Shown here: positions 28,008 to 37,046 of the stretch, in pieces
Layout of the letters: each line of letters starts with the position of its first letter
Position numbering within the stretch: position 1 is the stretch's first letter
Source: a virus
IMG/VR virus record: IMGVR_UViG_3300042691_021643
Coordinates: 1-64,000 of that record
Length of the DNA stretch: 64,000 nt
Reading direction: 5' to 3' (one strand)
Notes under the pieces: generated by a model
Database searches by the model: none
What the model was told of the DNA's origin: nothing
The model's input: the letters and a program-made list of their open reading frames with translations, nothing else
Made by a program: the position numbers and the translations under genes

Positions 28008-29327
28008 TTATGATAGATCAATACCTAAGCCACCAAGGAAATCTTTTAAATCATCATCATCAGTTTCATCTGAGATATCTGTAAGTTTATCGTCAAATTC
28101 ACTCATCGATTCTTCATAATCATAATTTCTTATTTCCGCCTCTATAGAATCAACAATAATTTTCATTAAATTTCTACCATTTTCTGATCCTGAAATAACT
28201 TCTTTCATGAATACTAAAAATTCTTTAGCTGGCTTTTTAACTATATGTGAAAATAACATTAATTGTATATTCTTCTTATTTTCATCAGTTAACACATCTT
28301 CTGGTATTTGACTTCTAATTCTATCCCATATCGCTGGACCCAATCTTAAATCCCAAATTTCTTTTTCCATTGTGTTTTCACTACTAATTACTCTTTGAGC
28401 AATTTCAGGATTACGCGATTGTCCTTTAATTGCAGCAATCACTTCAAAAGTACCTTTTATTAGTTCATGAACCAATATTGGGAAATTCAATCCTTGTGCC
28501 ATTACTTTTGGTGGATTTGAATTAGGGTCAATACTTTCTTTACCTCCAACCATATTACCACCACCTCCACCACCCATGGAAGCTTTCATTTGTTGATCAC
28601 TGACTTGCCAATATAATGTATCATTAATTGACATTAAAATACCATATTGATTAATTAATGATTCTGAACCGGTAATTTCTCTAATTTTATCTGTAACATA
28701 ATGATACATATAATGACCTCTTTTCGATGCACCTTGTATCATACTACCAATTAGTCTTGCTTTAGCTTTTTCTAAATTTAATGTTTGTAAATCATCAAAT
28801 AATTCCTGTTCAATTTCGACCTCTTCCATTTCAGGTTGTTGTTGACCCGGTTGATCTCTATTAAAGTCCTGAGTATCAATTTCACCCATACCAACAATTT
28901 TTGCCTCAAACTCAATGTCACCTTCCTCAATTCCAAATTCTTTCATGACCAAATCAATTGCCAATCTTTCTAATTCTTCTCTATGTTCTCTTTCGGTTTG
29001 AACAATTTCATTATGTGCCATCATCATGGTTTGCATTAATGGCATCATATTTTGCATACCAACCATTGGTGTTTGAATGTTAGTATATTGTCTAACTTTC
29101 TGAACAACTTGTTTATATCTCTCTGAAGCCAAAAGTTCCTGGAAATTTTGATTTGGTTCATTACCTGTTTTAGGTAAGGGAATTTTTTTCAAAGGAGTTT
29201 CACCTTGACTAAGTTTAGACTGTACACCAGAATCGGGCCTATCGGCAGAATCAAAATCCATTGCCATTTCTTCAATATTTTCTTTAACTAAAGATAGTAA
29301 ATTTTTTTTGCTTATAACAATTTTCAT
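28008..29327 (-). CDS. Unknown virion protein
   Basis: A 439-residue protein with a basic amphipathic N-terminus (MKIVISKKNLLSLVKENIEE) followed by an M-A-M-D stretch. That suggests prohead targeting and cleavage after an I-E-E site. The middle is Met/Gln-rich (NMMPLMQTMMMAHNEI). The C-terminus is very acidic (DISDETDDDDLKDFLGG). Its position upstream of terminase suggests a head-internal or neck protein, without direct support. Confidence 0.7.
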   Translation of the reverse strand: MKIVISKKNLLSLVKENIEEMAMDFDSADRPDSGVQSKLSQGETPLKKIPLPKTGNEPNQNFQELLASERYKQVVQKVRQYTNIQTPMVGMQNMMPLMQTMMMAHNEIVQTEREHREELERLAIDLVMKEFGIEEGDIEFEAKIVGMGEIDTQDFNRDQPGQQQPEMEEVEIEQELFDDLQTLNLEKAKARLIGSMIQGASKRGHYMYHYVTDKIREITGSESLINQYGILMSINDTLYWQVSDQQMKASMGGGGGGNMVGGKESIDPNSNPPKVMAQGLNFPILVHELIKGTFEVIAAIKGQSRNPEIAQRVISSENTMEKEIWDLRLGPAIWDRIRSQIPEDVLTDENKKNIQLMLFSHIVKKPAKEFLVFMKEVISGSENGRNLMKIIVDSIEAEIRNYDYEESMSEFDDKLTDISDETDDDDLKDFLGGLGIDLS

Positions 29328-29328
29328 T

Positions 29329-30246
29329 TTATTTTTTCTTTTTCCCTTCTTTTATTGTTGATCCTGCTCTTGGACCGGGATTCGGAATCGGATTTGGGTC
29401 ATCTTTTCTGAATGGATCTTTTCTTGGATCTTTTCTTGGTGGGGTTTTTTCACCCGGATCTTTTGTTGGTGTGGGTTTTGTTGAAGGTTCTTTTGTCGGT
29501 GCTGTTTCAGTTGATGTTATTGAATCATAAGTCATAAACTCAGGAATACCATTATGACCTTTATGACCTTTTTTAGCTTTTTTGGGCATAGGTATCATTG
29601 TTTCAGTTTCATTAAGTTTTCTTTGTAAAAGTTCCATGATTTCTCCTTTTGATGTGAATGGATGATAATTTGTTTCTGCTAAGTTATTAACCCATTCTGA
29701 TATTTCATGATTTTCTTTTAACTTTTTTAAAGTCATAGCCAATTTTGCTCTTTGACCTAATTTACGACCTTCCTTAACTTCAGATTTTTTTGATCCTAAC
29801 TTTTTAAAATCGGCAGAAGTTAATTTACCTTTAGGTTCAGCAACATCTAATTTTTTCTGATTACCTTTTAACTCTTCTTTAACATCTTTTTTATTTCTCA
29901 ATAATTTGAAATCTTCTTTATCTATTCTCTTATTTTTATTTTTATCTAAAGCAGATAATTGTTTTTGAGTAGGTTTCTTTTTCCCTTCTTTCATTTCTGT
30001 TTCCTTTGTTACTTGTATGTGACCTTGTTTAGAAATATCGGTAACTTTTTTAGGATCATTAATAATTGTATTAATTTCTGCGGCGTCACTTGGATTACTC
30101 ATACTGTAAACTTTAACTTGTTTAACAAGTGCTTCATTTAACATTCTATCACATAGTGATCTAAGTTGATTATCACTAAAATTAACCAATGTTTTTGTGG
30201 AAAGACCCTCATTTACAAGTCTTTTAACCATTTCTGATCTTGTCAT
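29329..30246 (-). CDS. Virion-like protein with EF-hand-type loop
   Basis: A 305-residue basic protein. Residues ~102-114 (DKNKNKRIDKEDF) match a calcium-binding EF-hand loop with ligands at positions 1, 3, 5, 9 and 12. The C-terminal ~75 residues are a Pro/Thr/Lys-rich linker (TKPTPTKDPGEKTPP). The N-terminus MTRSEMVKRLVNEGLSTKTL may be a capsid-targeting segment. It overlaps its upstream neighbour by 4 nt. Confidence 0.65.
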   Translation of the reverse strand: MTRSEMVKRLVNEGLSTKTLVNFSDNQLRSLCDRMLNEALVKQVKVYSMSNPSDAAEINTIINDPKKVTDISKQGHIQVTKETEMKEGKKKPTQKQLSALDKNKNKRIDKEDFKLLRNKKDVKEELKGNQKKLDVAEPKGKLTSADFKKLGSKKSEVKEGRKLGQRAKLAMTLKKLKENHEISEWVNNLAETNYHPFTSKGEIMELLQRKLNETETMIPMPKKAKKGHKGHNGIPEFMTYDSITSTETAPTKEPSTKPTPTKDPGEKTPPRKDPRKDPFRKDDPNPIPNPGPRAGSTIKEGKKKK

Positions 30247-30644
30247 ATTATTTTAATTTTTATTTCTTCATTTATTAGGTGATAACCTCTTTCTTTTATT
30301 TTTTTTGTTACACTTTCTAATGTTTCTCCAAACTTAAATGTCAATCTTTCATCTTGACTTTCAGGATTGAATTTTTCCCAACCTAATGCAACTACACCAT
30401 CCACAGCATCAATAACTCCGAAATAATCGGAGTTTTGAACAAGTTCTAATTCTATGTCTGAATTTTTTAAAAGACCAACTAAGTCAATATATTCAACATC
30501 GGGAGACTTAGATTGTGTTGAAATTGATGCCGGTATAACAAACCATTCCTCTATGTCAAGTTCTGTAGATTTACTGAAGATAAATTCATACTGTTTTTGA
30601 CCTTTATAATCTGCACCAATTTCATTAACATAGATAAGTCTCAT
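30243..30644 (-). CDS. Unknown phage protein
   Basis: A 133-residue protein starting MRLIYVNEIGADYKGQKQYE. It has mixed alpha/beta character and ends in YHLINEEIKIKII. No motif recognised. It is packed between two virion-like genes with a 4-nt overlap downstream. Confidence 0.65.
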   Translation of the reverse strand: MRLIYVNEIGADYKGQKQYEFIFSKSTELDIEEWFVIPASISTQSKSPDVEYIDLVGLLKNSDIELELVQNSDYFGVIDAVDGVVALGWEKFNPESQDERLTFKFGETLESVTKKIKERGYHLINEEIKIKII

Positions 30645-30647
30645 ATT

Positions 30648-31742
30648 TTATTTAAAATATTTACTCAACGTCTCACCAATACTTTTGCTTATGTCAGCTT
30701 TTATTTCATCCATATCAATTTCAACCTCTAAAAGATCATCACTTTCAGAAACACCTAAATCATTGTAATCATCTAAATTAACTTCATCTATTTCTTCATC
30801 AGTTGCGATCGGTGTATTTATGAAATTTTCTAATTTATCCATTGTTTCACCCAATTCTTCTTCCCCACTTTCCGGTGCTTGTGGAATTTCTTCCCCACCT
30901 TCTGGTGTTTGTGGAATTTCTTCCTCACCTTCTGGTGTTTGTGGAATTTCTTCCTCACGATCGAATTTTTTAGATATTTCCTCGATATCTTCATCCTCTA
31001 ATTTATCTAAATCAACTGCCGATATTATCATGTTTAAAACATATTTAATATCGTCACTTTCCATTTTTTGTTTTTGATCTCTTAATTCTTGACCAAGTTT
31101 CCCTGAAAATTTTTGTACTTCAGCCATGTAATCTGAAGGTTTTCCTGATTCTCCACCTTCAGGTGCGAATGGAACTTCTTCTCCACCTTCTGGTGCCATT
31201 GGAACTTCTTCTCCACCTTCTGGCGCCATTGGAACTTCTTCTCCGCCAGGAGTAGGTGCCCCACCTTCTGGTGCCATTGGTGCTTCAGGTGCCCCACCTT
31301 CTGGTGCCATTGGTGCTTCAGGTGCCCCACCTTCTGGTGCCGCTGGTGCGGGTGCCATTGGTGCTTCAGGTGCAGGTGCCCCACCTTCTGGTTTTTGTTT
31401 TAAAACGTATTTTGTTGCTTCTTGTAAATTTTCTTGACCAACAAGTAAATCCATTCTTTTCAACGCCTCAGCATATGAAGAAAATCTATTTTTGTTTTTC
31501 ATGAACATTCCACCAATATAATCTAGTGAATTTTCATTTAAACCTTTTTTTACATAGTAACCGTCTCTTTCTTTTACGATACCATATACTCCATTACCAA
31601 TAGATTCTTTAATCATTTCGGCTTTAGTGTTATTATTTGTTGATTTTTTGGGTGTACTATTATAGTAGGTTAATTCGAGAATTCTTTTTAATTTGTCATC
31701 TCCATTTAACTTTTCACTACCCAATGGTTTTAAATCTCCCAT
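30648..31742 (-). CDS. Low-complexity virion-like protein
   Basis: A 364-residue protein. Residues ~115-205 consist of Ala/Pro/Gly/Glu repeats (units such as APMAPEGGAPE and EVPMAPEGGE). A second repeat with EEIPQTPEGEE lies at ~275-300, and the acidic end (DEVNLDDYNDLGVSESDDLL) resembles scaffold tails. The gene follows a TATTTATA box placed 29 nt upstream. Probably a head-internal or assembly protein. No enzyme motif seen. Confidence 0.65.
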   Translation of the reverse strand: MGDLKPLGSEKLNGDDKLKRILELTYYNSTPKKSTNNNTKAEMIKESIGNGVYGIVKERDGYYVKKGLNENSLDYIGGMFMKNKNRFSSYAEALKRMDLLVGQENLQEATKYVLKQKPEGGAPAPEAPMAPAPAAPEGGAPEAPMAPEGGAPEAPMAPEGGAPTPGGEEVPMAPEGGEEVPMAPEGGEEVPFAPEGGESGKPSDYMAEVQKFSGKLGQELRDQKQKMESDDIKYVLNMIISAVDLDKLEDEDIEEISKKFDREEEIPQTPEGEEEIPQTPEGGEEIPQAPESGEEELGETMDKLENFINTPIATDEEIDEVNLDDYNDLGVSESDDLLEVEIDMDEIKADISKSIGETLSKYFK

Positions 31743-31810
31743 GTTTTTTGTTTAATAAATATAATTATTCTTATCCTATAAATACAAGGATATATTAAAA
31801 AAATTGTTGT

Positions 31811-32914
31811 TTATTGATTTGATAGAGATAATTTTTTATCGATTATCTTACTTTTTAAATCTAATATTTTTTCTATATACCCATTTCTTCTAAGTAACTT
31901 GAATGTTAAGTTTTCATATGAGTACTCACCACCAGATTCTAAACCACTCTGTCTAAAGTTTTTTATCTTCTTATATAAGTCTTTAGTTTCTTTTGTTATA
32001 TCATCACCACTTTCCATTTTAGATAATAAATCATCTATTTGCTTTCCATATTCTTCACCCTTTTGTAATATTTTTTTATCATCTATTTTTGGATTTGTCT
32101 TTTCAGGTGTGACAACCCATTTGTTATTTAATATAGAGTAAACACCAGATGATACATGTTCTTGATGAATATCTTGAACGTATATTTCAAGATCAAAACC
32201 TTTTATTTTAATGTCGTGTTTCGATTTCCAAACTTTTTCTTTTGAATCAAAAAAATCTTGAACTATTTTATGTAAGATAGTGGAATCTTCTTTTTCTTTA
32301 TTATCAAATTCATCCATGTCAACTAATATGTGTAAATCAACATCTGAAAATTCCGACCAATTATAGTTTGCCAAAGATCCGGTAAGAACTATATCGTGAA
32401 TAAAAAATTCAACATCAATAAAATCTAAATATTCATTGGTGATTTCCAATAGTTTTTTTCTAATGTCGTCTTTAATAACATATTCTTTCCCAACTCTACG
32501 AAATATGTTTGGACATAATGTATCTTTACTTCTAAAAGATTTAATTATCTTTTTATCAACTTCCTTGTCTTCAATTAGTTCTTCAAATAAAGATTTTTTT
32601 GGTTTTTTATTTAAAATATAATTAATCAAGTTAATCATATTTTCAGATGTAAAGCCCTGAGTACCTATCGTACCATTTGGTCTTCTAAGTAATTCTATTG
32701 GAACCAATTTAAATTCACCATCAATAATTGATGGAATATTATCAACTTTTAAAAGATTAAGTAAATTCGACCTGTGATTACCATCTGATATGATATATGT
32801 ATCGTCTGGCATTTTTGATAAAGTAACAGGATCTGTTTTTACGTATTCGTAAATTTTTTCAATTTTATCGGGATCCTCTCTTAATTTAAAAATTAGTTCT
32901 TTAAATTCACTCAT
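31811..32914 (-). CDS. ParB-like plus nucleotidyltransferase fusion
   Basis: A 367-residue protein with two recognisable parts. Residues ~40-70 (YIISDGNHRSNLLNLLKVDN) resemble the ParB/sulfiredoxin-type nucleotide-binding motif. Residues ~175-200 (LTGSLANYNWSEFSDVDLHI) match the G-S-x9-S-D-x-D-L signature of Pol-beta-type nucleotidyltransferases, including the two metal-binding Asp. It may transfer a nucleotide to a protein or RNA target. The substrate is unknown. Confidence 0.7.
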   Translation of the reverse strand: MSEFKELIFKLREDPDKIEKIYEYVKTDPVTLSKMPDDTYIISDGNHRSNLLNLLKVDNIPSIIDGEFKLVPIELLRRPNGTIGTQGFTSENMINLINYILNKKPKKSLFEELIEDKEVDKKIIKSFRSKDTLCPNIFRRVGKEYVIKDDIRKKLLEITNEYLDFIDVEFFIHDIVLTGSLANYNWSEFSDVDLHILVDMDEFDNKEKEDSTILHKIVQDFFDSKEKVWKSKHDIKIKGFDLEIYVQDIHQEHVSSGVYSILNNKWVVTPEKTNPKIDDKKILQKGEEYGKQIDDLLSKMESGDDITKETKDLYKKIKNFRQSGLESGGEYSYENLTFKLLRRNGYIEKILDLKSKIIDKKLSLSNQ

Positions 32915-33156
32915 TTTACCTTTTTGTACTTATAAGTTTTCGCAATATTTGCGTTAAAAAACTTCCCTTGAGATTCCGCTAATCTTAATTTAGCAAAAAT
33001 ATCCCACGGTACTTTATTATACTCATAAATACCACCATTATTGAAAGTAATCGTCAAATCTTGACTTTCAGTATCATACAATGCTGATTTTAGATTTGAT
33101 GAATTGATTTCAACTGTAATAAGTTTTCCTTCGATTTTTTCTGAAATGATTCCCAT
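32911..33156 (-). CDS. KTSC domain protein
   Basis: An 81-residue protein matching the small KTSC domain: NSSNLKSALYDTESQDLTIT, then FNNGGIYEYNKVPWDIFAKL and GKFFNANIAKTYKY. The domain is widespread in phages and bacteria, often beside nucleic-acid enzymes, and its function is not settled. It overlaps the nucleotidyltransferase gene by 4 nt and so may work with it. Confidence 0.85.
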   Translation of the reverse strand: MGIISEKIEGKLITVEINSSNLKSALYDTESQDLTITFNNGGIYEYNKVPWDIFAKLRLAESQGKFFNANIAKTYKYKKVK

Positions 33157-33198
33157 AATATAGTTTTTACTATAATATACGAAATATATGGGAAATAA

Positions 33199-33224
33199 AA
33201 AACCCCGAAAATTTCGGGGTTTTA
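33199..33224. terminator. Terminator after hsp20
   Basis: The perfect hairpin AAAACCCCGAAA / TTTCGGGGTTTT lies just after the stop of the small heat-shock protein gene. Its symmetry and flanking A/T runs suggest use in both directions. Confidence 0.85.
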
Positions 33225-33226
33225 AT

Positions 33227-33586
33227 TTAATTAAGAGAAATTAGTTTTTCCAAAGTTTTTTTCTTTGAAATTGGTAATGTTAATTCTAACACACCATTTT
33301 CGACCTTACCTTCAATTTGATTTTCATTTACCTCATCAGGTAAAGTGTAGGTTTTTGTGAAGTTTGGTACAAATGTCGAACCACCTTCTTTTTCAAAAGT
33401 GATTTTCAAAATACCATCTTTTGTGGTGATCTTGAGATCACTCTTGGTTAGTCCCGGTACAGGAATAGTTACAACATAACCTGTTTCATCTTTATTAACT
33501 TTGGTTTTCGGAACATTAAGTTCTCTTTCAAATTCAAACATTTTATCAAATGCCTGAAAAAATGGGTCTTTAAATAATGTAATCAT
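33227..33586 (-). CDS. Small heat-shock protein, Hsp20 family
   Basis: A 119-residue alpha-crystallin domain protein that would hold unfolded proteins. The domain runs from KDETGYVVTIPVPGLTKSDL to GVLELTLPISKK, including the conserved G-V-L-x-L motif (VENGVLELTLP). The N-terminal arm is short (~30 residues). Phage-borne Hsp20 is known in T4-like phages, where it is usually tied to capsid or tail assembly or stress. It lies near the Hsp100 gene. Confidence 0.93.
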   Translation of the reverse strand: MITLFKDPFFQAFDKMFEFERELNVPKTKVNKDETGYVVTIPVPGLTKSDLKITTKDGILKITFEKEGGSTFVPNFTKTYTLPDEVNENQIEGKVENGVLELTLPISKKKTLEKLISLN

Positions 33587-33650
33587 AATTATTAATTTTA
33601 GTAACCCATTTTCAATTTTTATACCATAAAGATACTGATGACATTTTGTC

Positions 33651-34511
33651 TTATCTTTTTATTTTGATCGGACTATTTGTCATATCAGTATGGTCATTAT
33701 TTCTAAATTTAATTCTCTTACGAACTGTAGATTGATGATTGACAGTAGTTTTTTTATTTAATAATGAATTATTACTTATATTTTCTTTTAATGATTTCTG
33801 TAGAACATTTATAATATGGAATGGGAGATTCGTTTCAGATTGTTCTATTTTTTTATCTAACTGACTCCAATATGTTACCGAGTTATTCCTTAATAATTTA
33901 TGTACTGCGGTCTTTTTACCTGTTTTCATATTAATAATGTAAATCAACATACCATTTCTACTGTAATCCTCAAAATATTGTGGAGCATCTTCCGATGCGG
34001 TACACCATTTTGTATTTGATCCATATTTTTTTGATGATTGATGTGTTAATGGTTTTAATATTAACCATTCTTCGTCTTTAAATAACACAACTATCTGACC
34101 CTCAAGTTCTTTTTCGTATTCTTTTATTTCTGCTAATGATATTGACGATTTAATCTGTGAAAAATTTTTATATGTACTTAAATCGTTTTTTGGTATTAGA
34201 TTTTTTTCATTATATTCACAAAACCTTTGAAATGATTTTAAGTCATCGATACCAATCATATTTTCCATAAACGTATGATAAAACAATAAGTGATCTTCTG
34301 GAATATTTTTTATATCCTCTTCCGATATATTCAATTCATCATTTAAAAATTTTTTTATTTCTTTTATATGTTGTTTATGTTTTTTTTCATTTTTAATGAT
34401 CCTCATCAACGTCTCAACATATTTTGTTTTTTTAACACAAAGAATAGATAAAAGATCAATAATATTTATAATATTTTTTTCATCATTTTTTAATTCTTTT
34501 ATTCTTGACAT
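33651..34511 (-). CDS. KWCT-domain phage protein
   Basis: A 286-residue protein. Residues ~140-215 (WLILKPLTHQSSKKYGSNTK, then WCTASEDAPQYFEDY) share with the gene at 16609 a domain marked by KYG-NTKWCT. The N-terminal ~110 residues are helical and the end is basic. The conserved Lys, Cys and Trp suggest an active or binding site, but I know no assigned function. Divergent from the Hsp100 gene over 90 nt. Confidence 0.7.
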   Translation of the reverse strand: MSRIKELKNDEKNIINIIDLLSILCVKKTKYVETLMRIIKNEKKHKQHIKEIKKFLNDELNISEEDIKNIPEDHLLFYHTFMENMIGIDDLKSFQRFCEYNEKNLIPKNDLSTYKNFSQIKSSISLAEIKEYEKELEGQIVVLFKDEEWLILKPLTHQSSKKYGSNTKWCTASEDAPQYFEDYSRNGMLIYIINMKTGKKTAVHKLLRNNSVTYWSQLDKKIEQSETNLPFHIINVLQKSLKENISNNSLLNKKTTVNHQSTVRKRIKFRNNDHTDMTNSPIKIKR

Positions 34512-34601
34512 ACGTTGTTTACTATAATTATCAATTTTTGTTAATAATTGATTTTTTTTTTAATTTAAAATAACGTATGTTTGTAGTAAAATAATTAAAA
34601 T

Positions 34602-36617
34602 ATGTCAGTAGATTTCATTGATGATGGGCAACCAACAAACCAAAATAAGAAAGGTAAGAGAAATTCTAATACACCTATATTAGATAATTTCTCAAGAGAT
34701 TTGATAAAATTAGCACAAGAAGGTAAAATAGACCCTATTGTTGGTAGAGATAAAGAAGTAAAAAGAATTGCACAAATTCTTTCAAGAAAGAAGAAAAATA
34801 ATGTTGTTATTGTGGGTGATGCCGGTGTGGGTAAATCGGCATTGGTTGAAAAATTGGCGCTATTGATTAATAAAGGTAACTGTCCTTCAAATCTTTTAGA
34901 TAAAAGAATAATGTCATTGGATTTGACATCTTTAGTTGCGGGTACCAAGTATAGGGGTCAATTTGAAGAAAGGATTAAAGCGATATTAAATGAATTACAA
35001 GAAGCACCGAATGTAATTGTTTTTATTGATGAATTACACACAATGGTCGGTGCAGGTAATGCCAGCGGATCAATGGATGCAGCCAACATATTAAAACCCG
35101 CACTTGCTCGTGGTGAAATTCAATGTATTGGTGCAACAACTTTTGATGAATACAAAAAGAACATCGAAAAAGATTCTGCGTTAGTTAGAAGATTCCAAAA
35201 AATAATCTTACCGGAACCAACAGAAAAAGAAACTGTTGAAATTTTGGAAAATCTTAAAACATCATATGAGAATTTTCATAAAGTAAAATATGAAGATGGT
35301 GTTATTGATACTATTGTTAAAGTATCAAAAAGATTTATGACTGACAGACAATTTCCTGATAAGGCAATTGATATTATGGATGAATTAGGTTCAGAAAAGA
35401 AAATATCTAATAAAATACCTGAAAGTGTTGAAAAATTAAAACAAGAAGTTGAGGAAATAAAACAAAAAAAATTAGATGTCGTTAAAACACAGAATTATGA
35501 ATTGGCAGCTAAATTAAGAGATACAGAAAAAACTGTTCTATCAAAATTAGAACAAGAAAAAGAAAAATGGTTGATAAACCAACAAAATAATAAAACACCA
35601 ATTAGTATTGAAGATGTTTACCAGATAATTTCAAATATTACTGGTGTACCAATTACAAAATTGGATTCAAAAGAAACAGAAAAACTTTTGAATTTAGATA
35701 AAATTTTAACATCTAAGGTTATTGGACAGAATGAGGCGATATCAATCATATCTAAATGTATCAGAAGAAATAGAGTTGGTATTAAAGATACAAATAAACC
35801 AATCGGATCATTTATATTCTTAGGATCAACTGGTGTCGGTAAAACATATCTTGCAAAATCATTGGCTGAAATATTATTTGGTGATCCCGAAAAAATGATT
35901 CGTGTGGATATGAGTGAATTTATGGAGAAACACAATGTATCTAAATTAATTGGTTCACCTCCCGGTTACGTTGGATATGATGAAGGTGGTCAATTAACAG
36001 AAAAGGTAAAAAACAATCCATTTTCAGTTATATTGTTTGATGAAATTGAAAAGGCACATAAAGATGTTTTCAATTTGTTGTTACAAATTTTAGATGAAGG
36101 ACACTTAACCGATTCTTTTGGTAGAAAAGTTAACTTCACCAATACTTTGATTATTATGACATCAAATGTTGGGGCTAAAAAAGTTTCTGAATTTGGTGGG
36201 GGAGTTGGTTTTGAAACATCTTCAACAAATAAACAAAAAGAAGAAGTTAAAAAAACAATGATACAAAAATCATTGAAACAACAATTCAATCCTGAATTTT
36301 TAAATAGAATTGATGATGTAATCCTTTTCAATTCTTTAGACGAAAATGCACTAAAACAAATTATTGGTGTTGAATTAAATAAATTAAAAAATAGATTAAC
36401 TGAAAAAGGATACAAAGTTAATTTTGACGAATCAGTATCACAAAAGATATATGAATTAAATCAACAAGAAGAATATGGAGCGAGACCCATAAAAAGAATA
36501 ATACAAAATCTTTGTGAGGATTTCTTAAGTGAAGAAATTCTAAAAGGTACTATAAAAGAAAATGTTTTAGCAAATTTGAAAATTAAAGACGGAGAATTGG
36601 TAATTAGAAAAAAATAA
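34602..36617 (+). CDS. ClpC-like Hsp100 AAA+ ATPase
   Basis: A 671-residue double AAA+ unfoldase. D1 has Walker A GDAGVGKSA (72-80) and Walker B VIVFIDELHT. D2 has GSTGVGKTY (about 407-415) and VILFDEIEKAH. Between them is a UVR-type motif (KTQNYELAAKLRDTE), as in ClpC. The usual N-terminal double Clp_N domain (~150 aa) is missing, so adaptor binding must differ. It may disaggregate virion proteins or redirect host ClpP, though no clear ClpP-binding loop was identified. Confidence 0.9.
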   Translation: MSVDFIDDGQPTNQNKKGKRNSNTPILDNFSRDLIKLAQEGKIDPIVGRDKEVKRIAQILSRKKKNNVVIVGDAGVGKSALVEKLALLINKGNCPSNLLDKRIMSLDLTSLVAGTKYRGQFEERIKAILNELQEAPNVIVFIDELHTMVGAGNASGSMDAANILKPALARGEIQCIGATTFDEYKKNIEKDSALVRRFQKIILPEPTEKETVEILENLKTSYENFHKVKYEDGVIDTIVKVSKRFMTDRQFPDKAIDIMDELGSEKKISNKIPESVEKLKQEVEEIKQKKLDVVKTQNYELAAKLRDTEKTVLSKLEQEKEKWLINQQNNKTPISIEDVYQIISNITGVPITKLDSKETEKLLNLDKILTSKVIGQNEAISIISKCIRRNRVGIKDTNKPIGSFIFLGSTGVGKTYLAKSLAEILFGDPEKMIRVDMSEFMEKHNVSKLIGSPPGYVGYDEGGQLTEKVKNNPFSVILFDEIEKAHKDVFNLLLQILDEGHLTDSFGRKVNFTNTLIIMTSNVGAKKVSEFGGGVGFETSSTNKQKEEVKKTMIQKSLKQQFNPEFLNRIDDVILFNSLDENALKQIIGVELNKLKNRLTEKGYKVNFDESVSQKIYELNQQEEYGARPIKRIIQNLCEDFLSEEILKGTIKENVLANLKIKDGELVIRKK

Positions 36618-36652
36618 TTTATAAATATCTTGACTTTTTGTAAAATTATATA

Positions 36653-36768
36653 TATTTATATTCTCGGAGGTTCTCTTTGTCGATTACCTTTTCGTTTTTT
36701 TTCATAAGTAAATGGGGTTGAACCCATTGAAAGACCTTAGTCCCGACATATCGTTGGGACTTTTTTTT
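36653..36768 (+). ncRNA. Candidate small RNA with terminator
   Basis: No reading frame fits here. A TTG-N18-TATATTTA promoter-like pair (36630-36658) is followed by the hairpin AATGGG ttgaa CCCATT. A strong terminator, AGTCCC / GGGACT and eight T, then follows at 36739-36768. This layout could be a short independent RNA or the regulated leader of the lipoprotein gene. Confidence 0.4.
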
Positions 36769-36811
36769 ATTATATTTTGTTATTAAATTTATTTTTCGTA
36801 TATTTACAGGT

Positions 36812-36991
36812 ATGAAAAAATATATGTTTATTTTGATTGTTAGTGCGATTTTCGCGTTAACATCATGTGGATCTGAGTCAACCACAACAATCGAAACTAC
36901 TGACTCTACAGAAGTTTCTGTTGATACTTTAGTACCAACAGGACAAGACACTACAGTAGAAGTAAAAACTGATAGTGCTGATGTAAAATAA
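36812..36991 (+). CDS. Small lipoprotein
   Basis: A 59-residue protein not overlapped by any other convincing gene. It starts MKKYMFILIVSAIFALTSCG, a signal peptide with lipobox LTSC followed by Gly. The mature part is Thr/Ser/Asp-rich and unstructured (TTTIETTDSTEVSVDTLVPT). It should be anchored to the outer-membrane or periplasmic face of an infected cell. Superinfection exclusion is a common role for phage lipoproteins, but here it is only a guess. A Bacteroidota-type promoter pair (TTTTG near 36775, TATATTTA near 36800) lies upstream. Confidence 0.8.
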   Translation: MKKYMFILIVSAIFALTSCGSESTTTIETTDSTEVSVDTLVPTGQDTTVEVKTDSADVK

Positions 36992-36995
36992 AATT

Positions 36996-37021
36996 TGGGG
37001 GGAATATAAATTCCCCCTAAT
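36996..37021 (+). terminator. Terminator after lipoprotein gene
   Basis: GGGGGGAA tataaa TTCCCCC forms a compact hairpin 5 nt after the stop. The T-tract behind it is weak. Confidence 0.6.
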
Positions 37022-37046
37022 TTTGTTAAACTAAAATTCCCAATTT

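Noticed and set aside
36646-36951. 101-codon minus-strand frame
   Set aside because: It opposes the clear lipoprotein signal peptide and crosses a terminator. The plus-strand gene at 36812 explains the DNA better.
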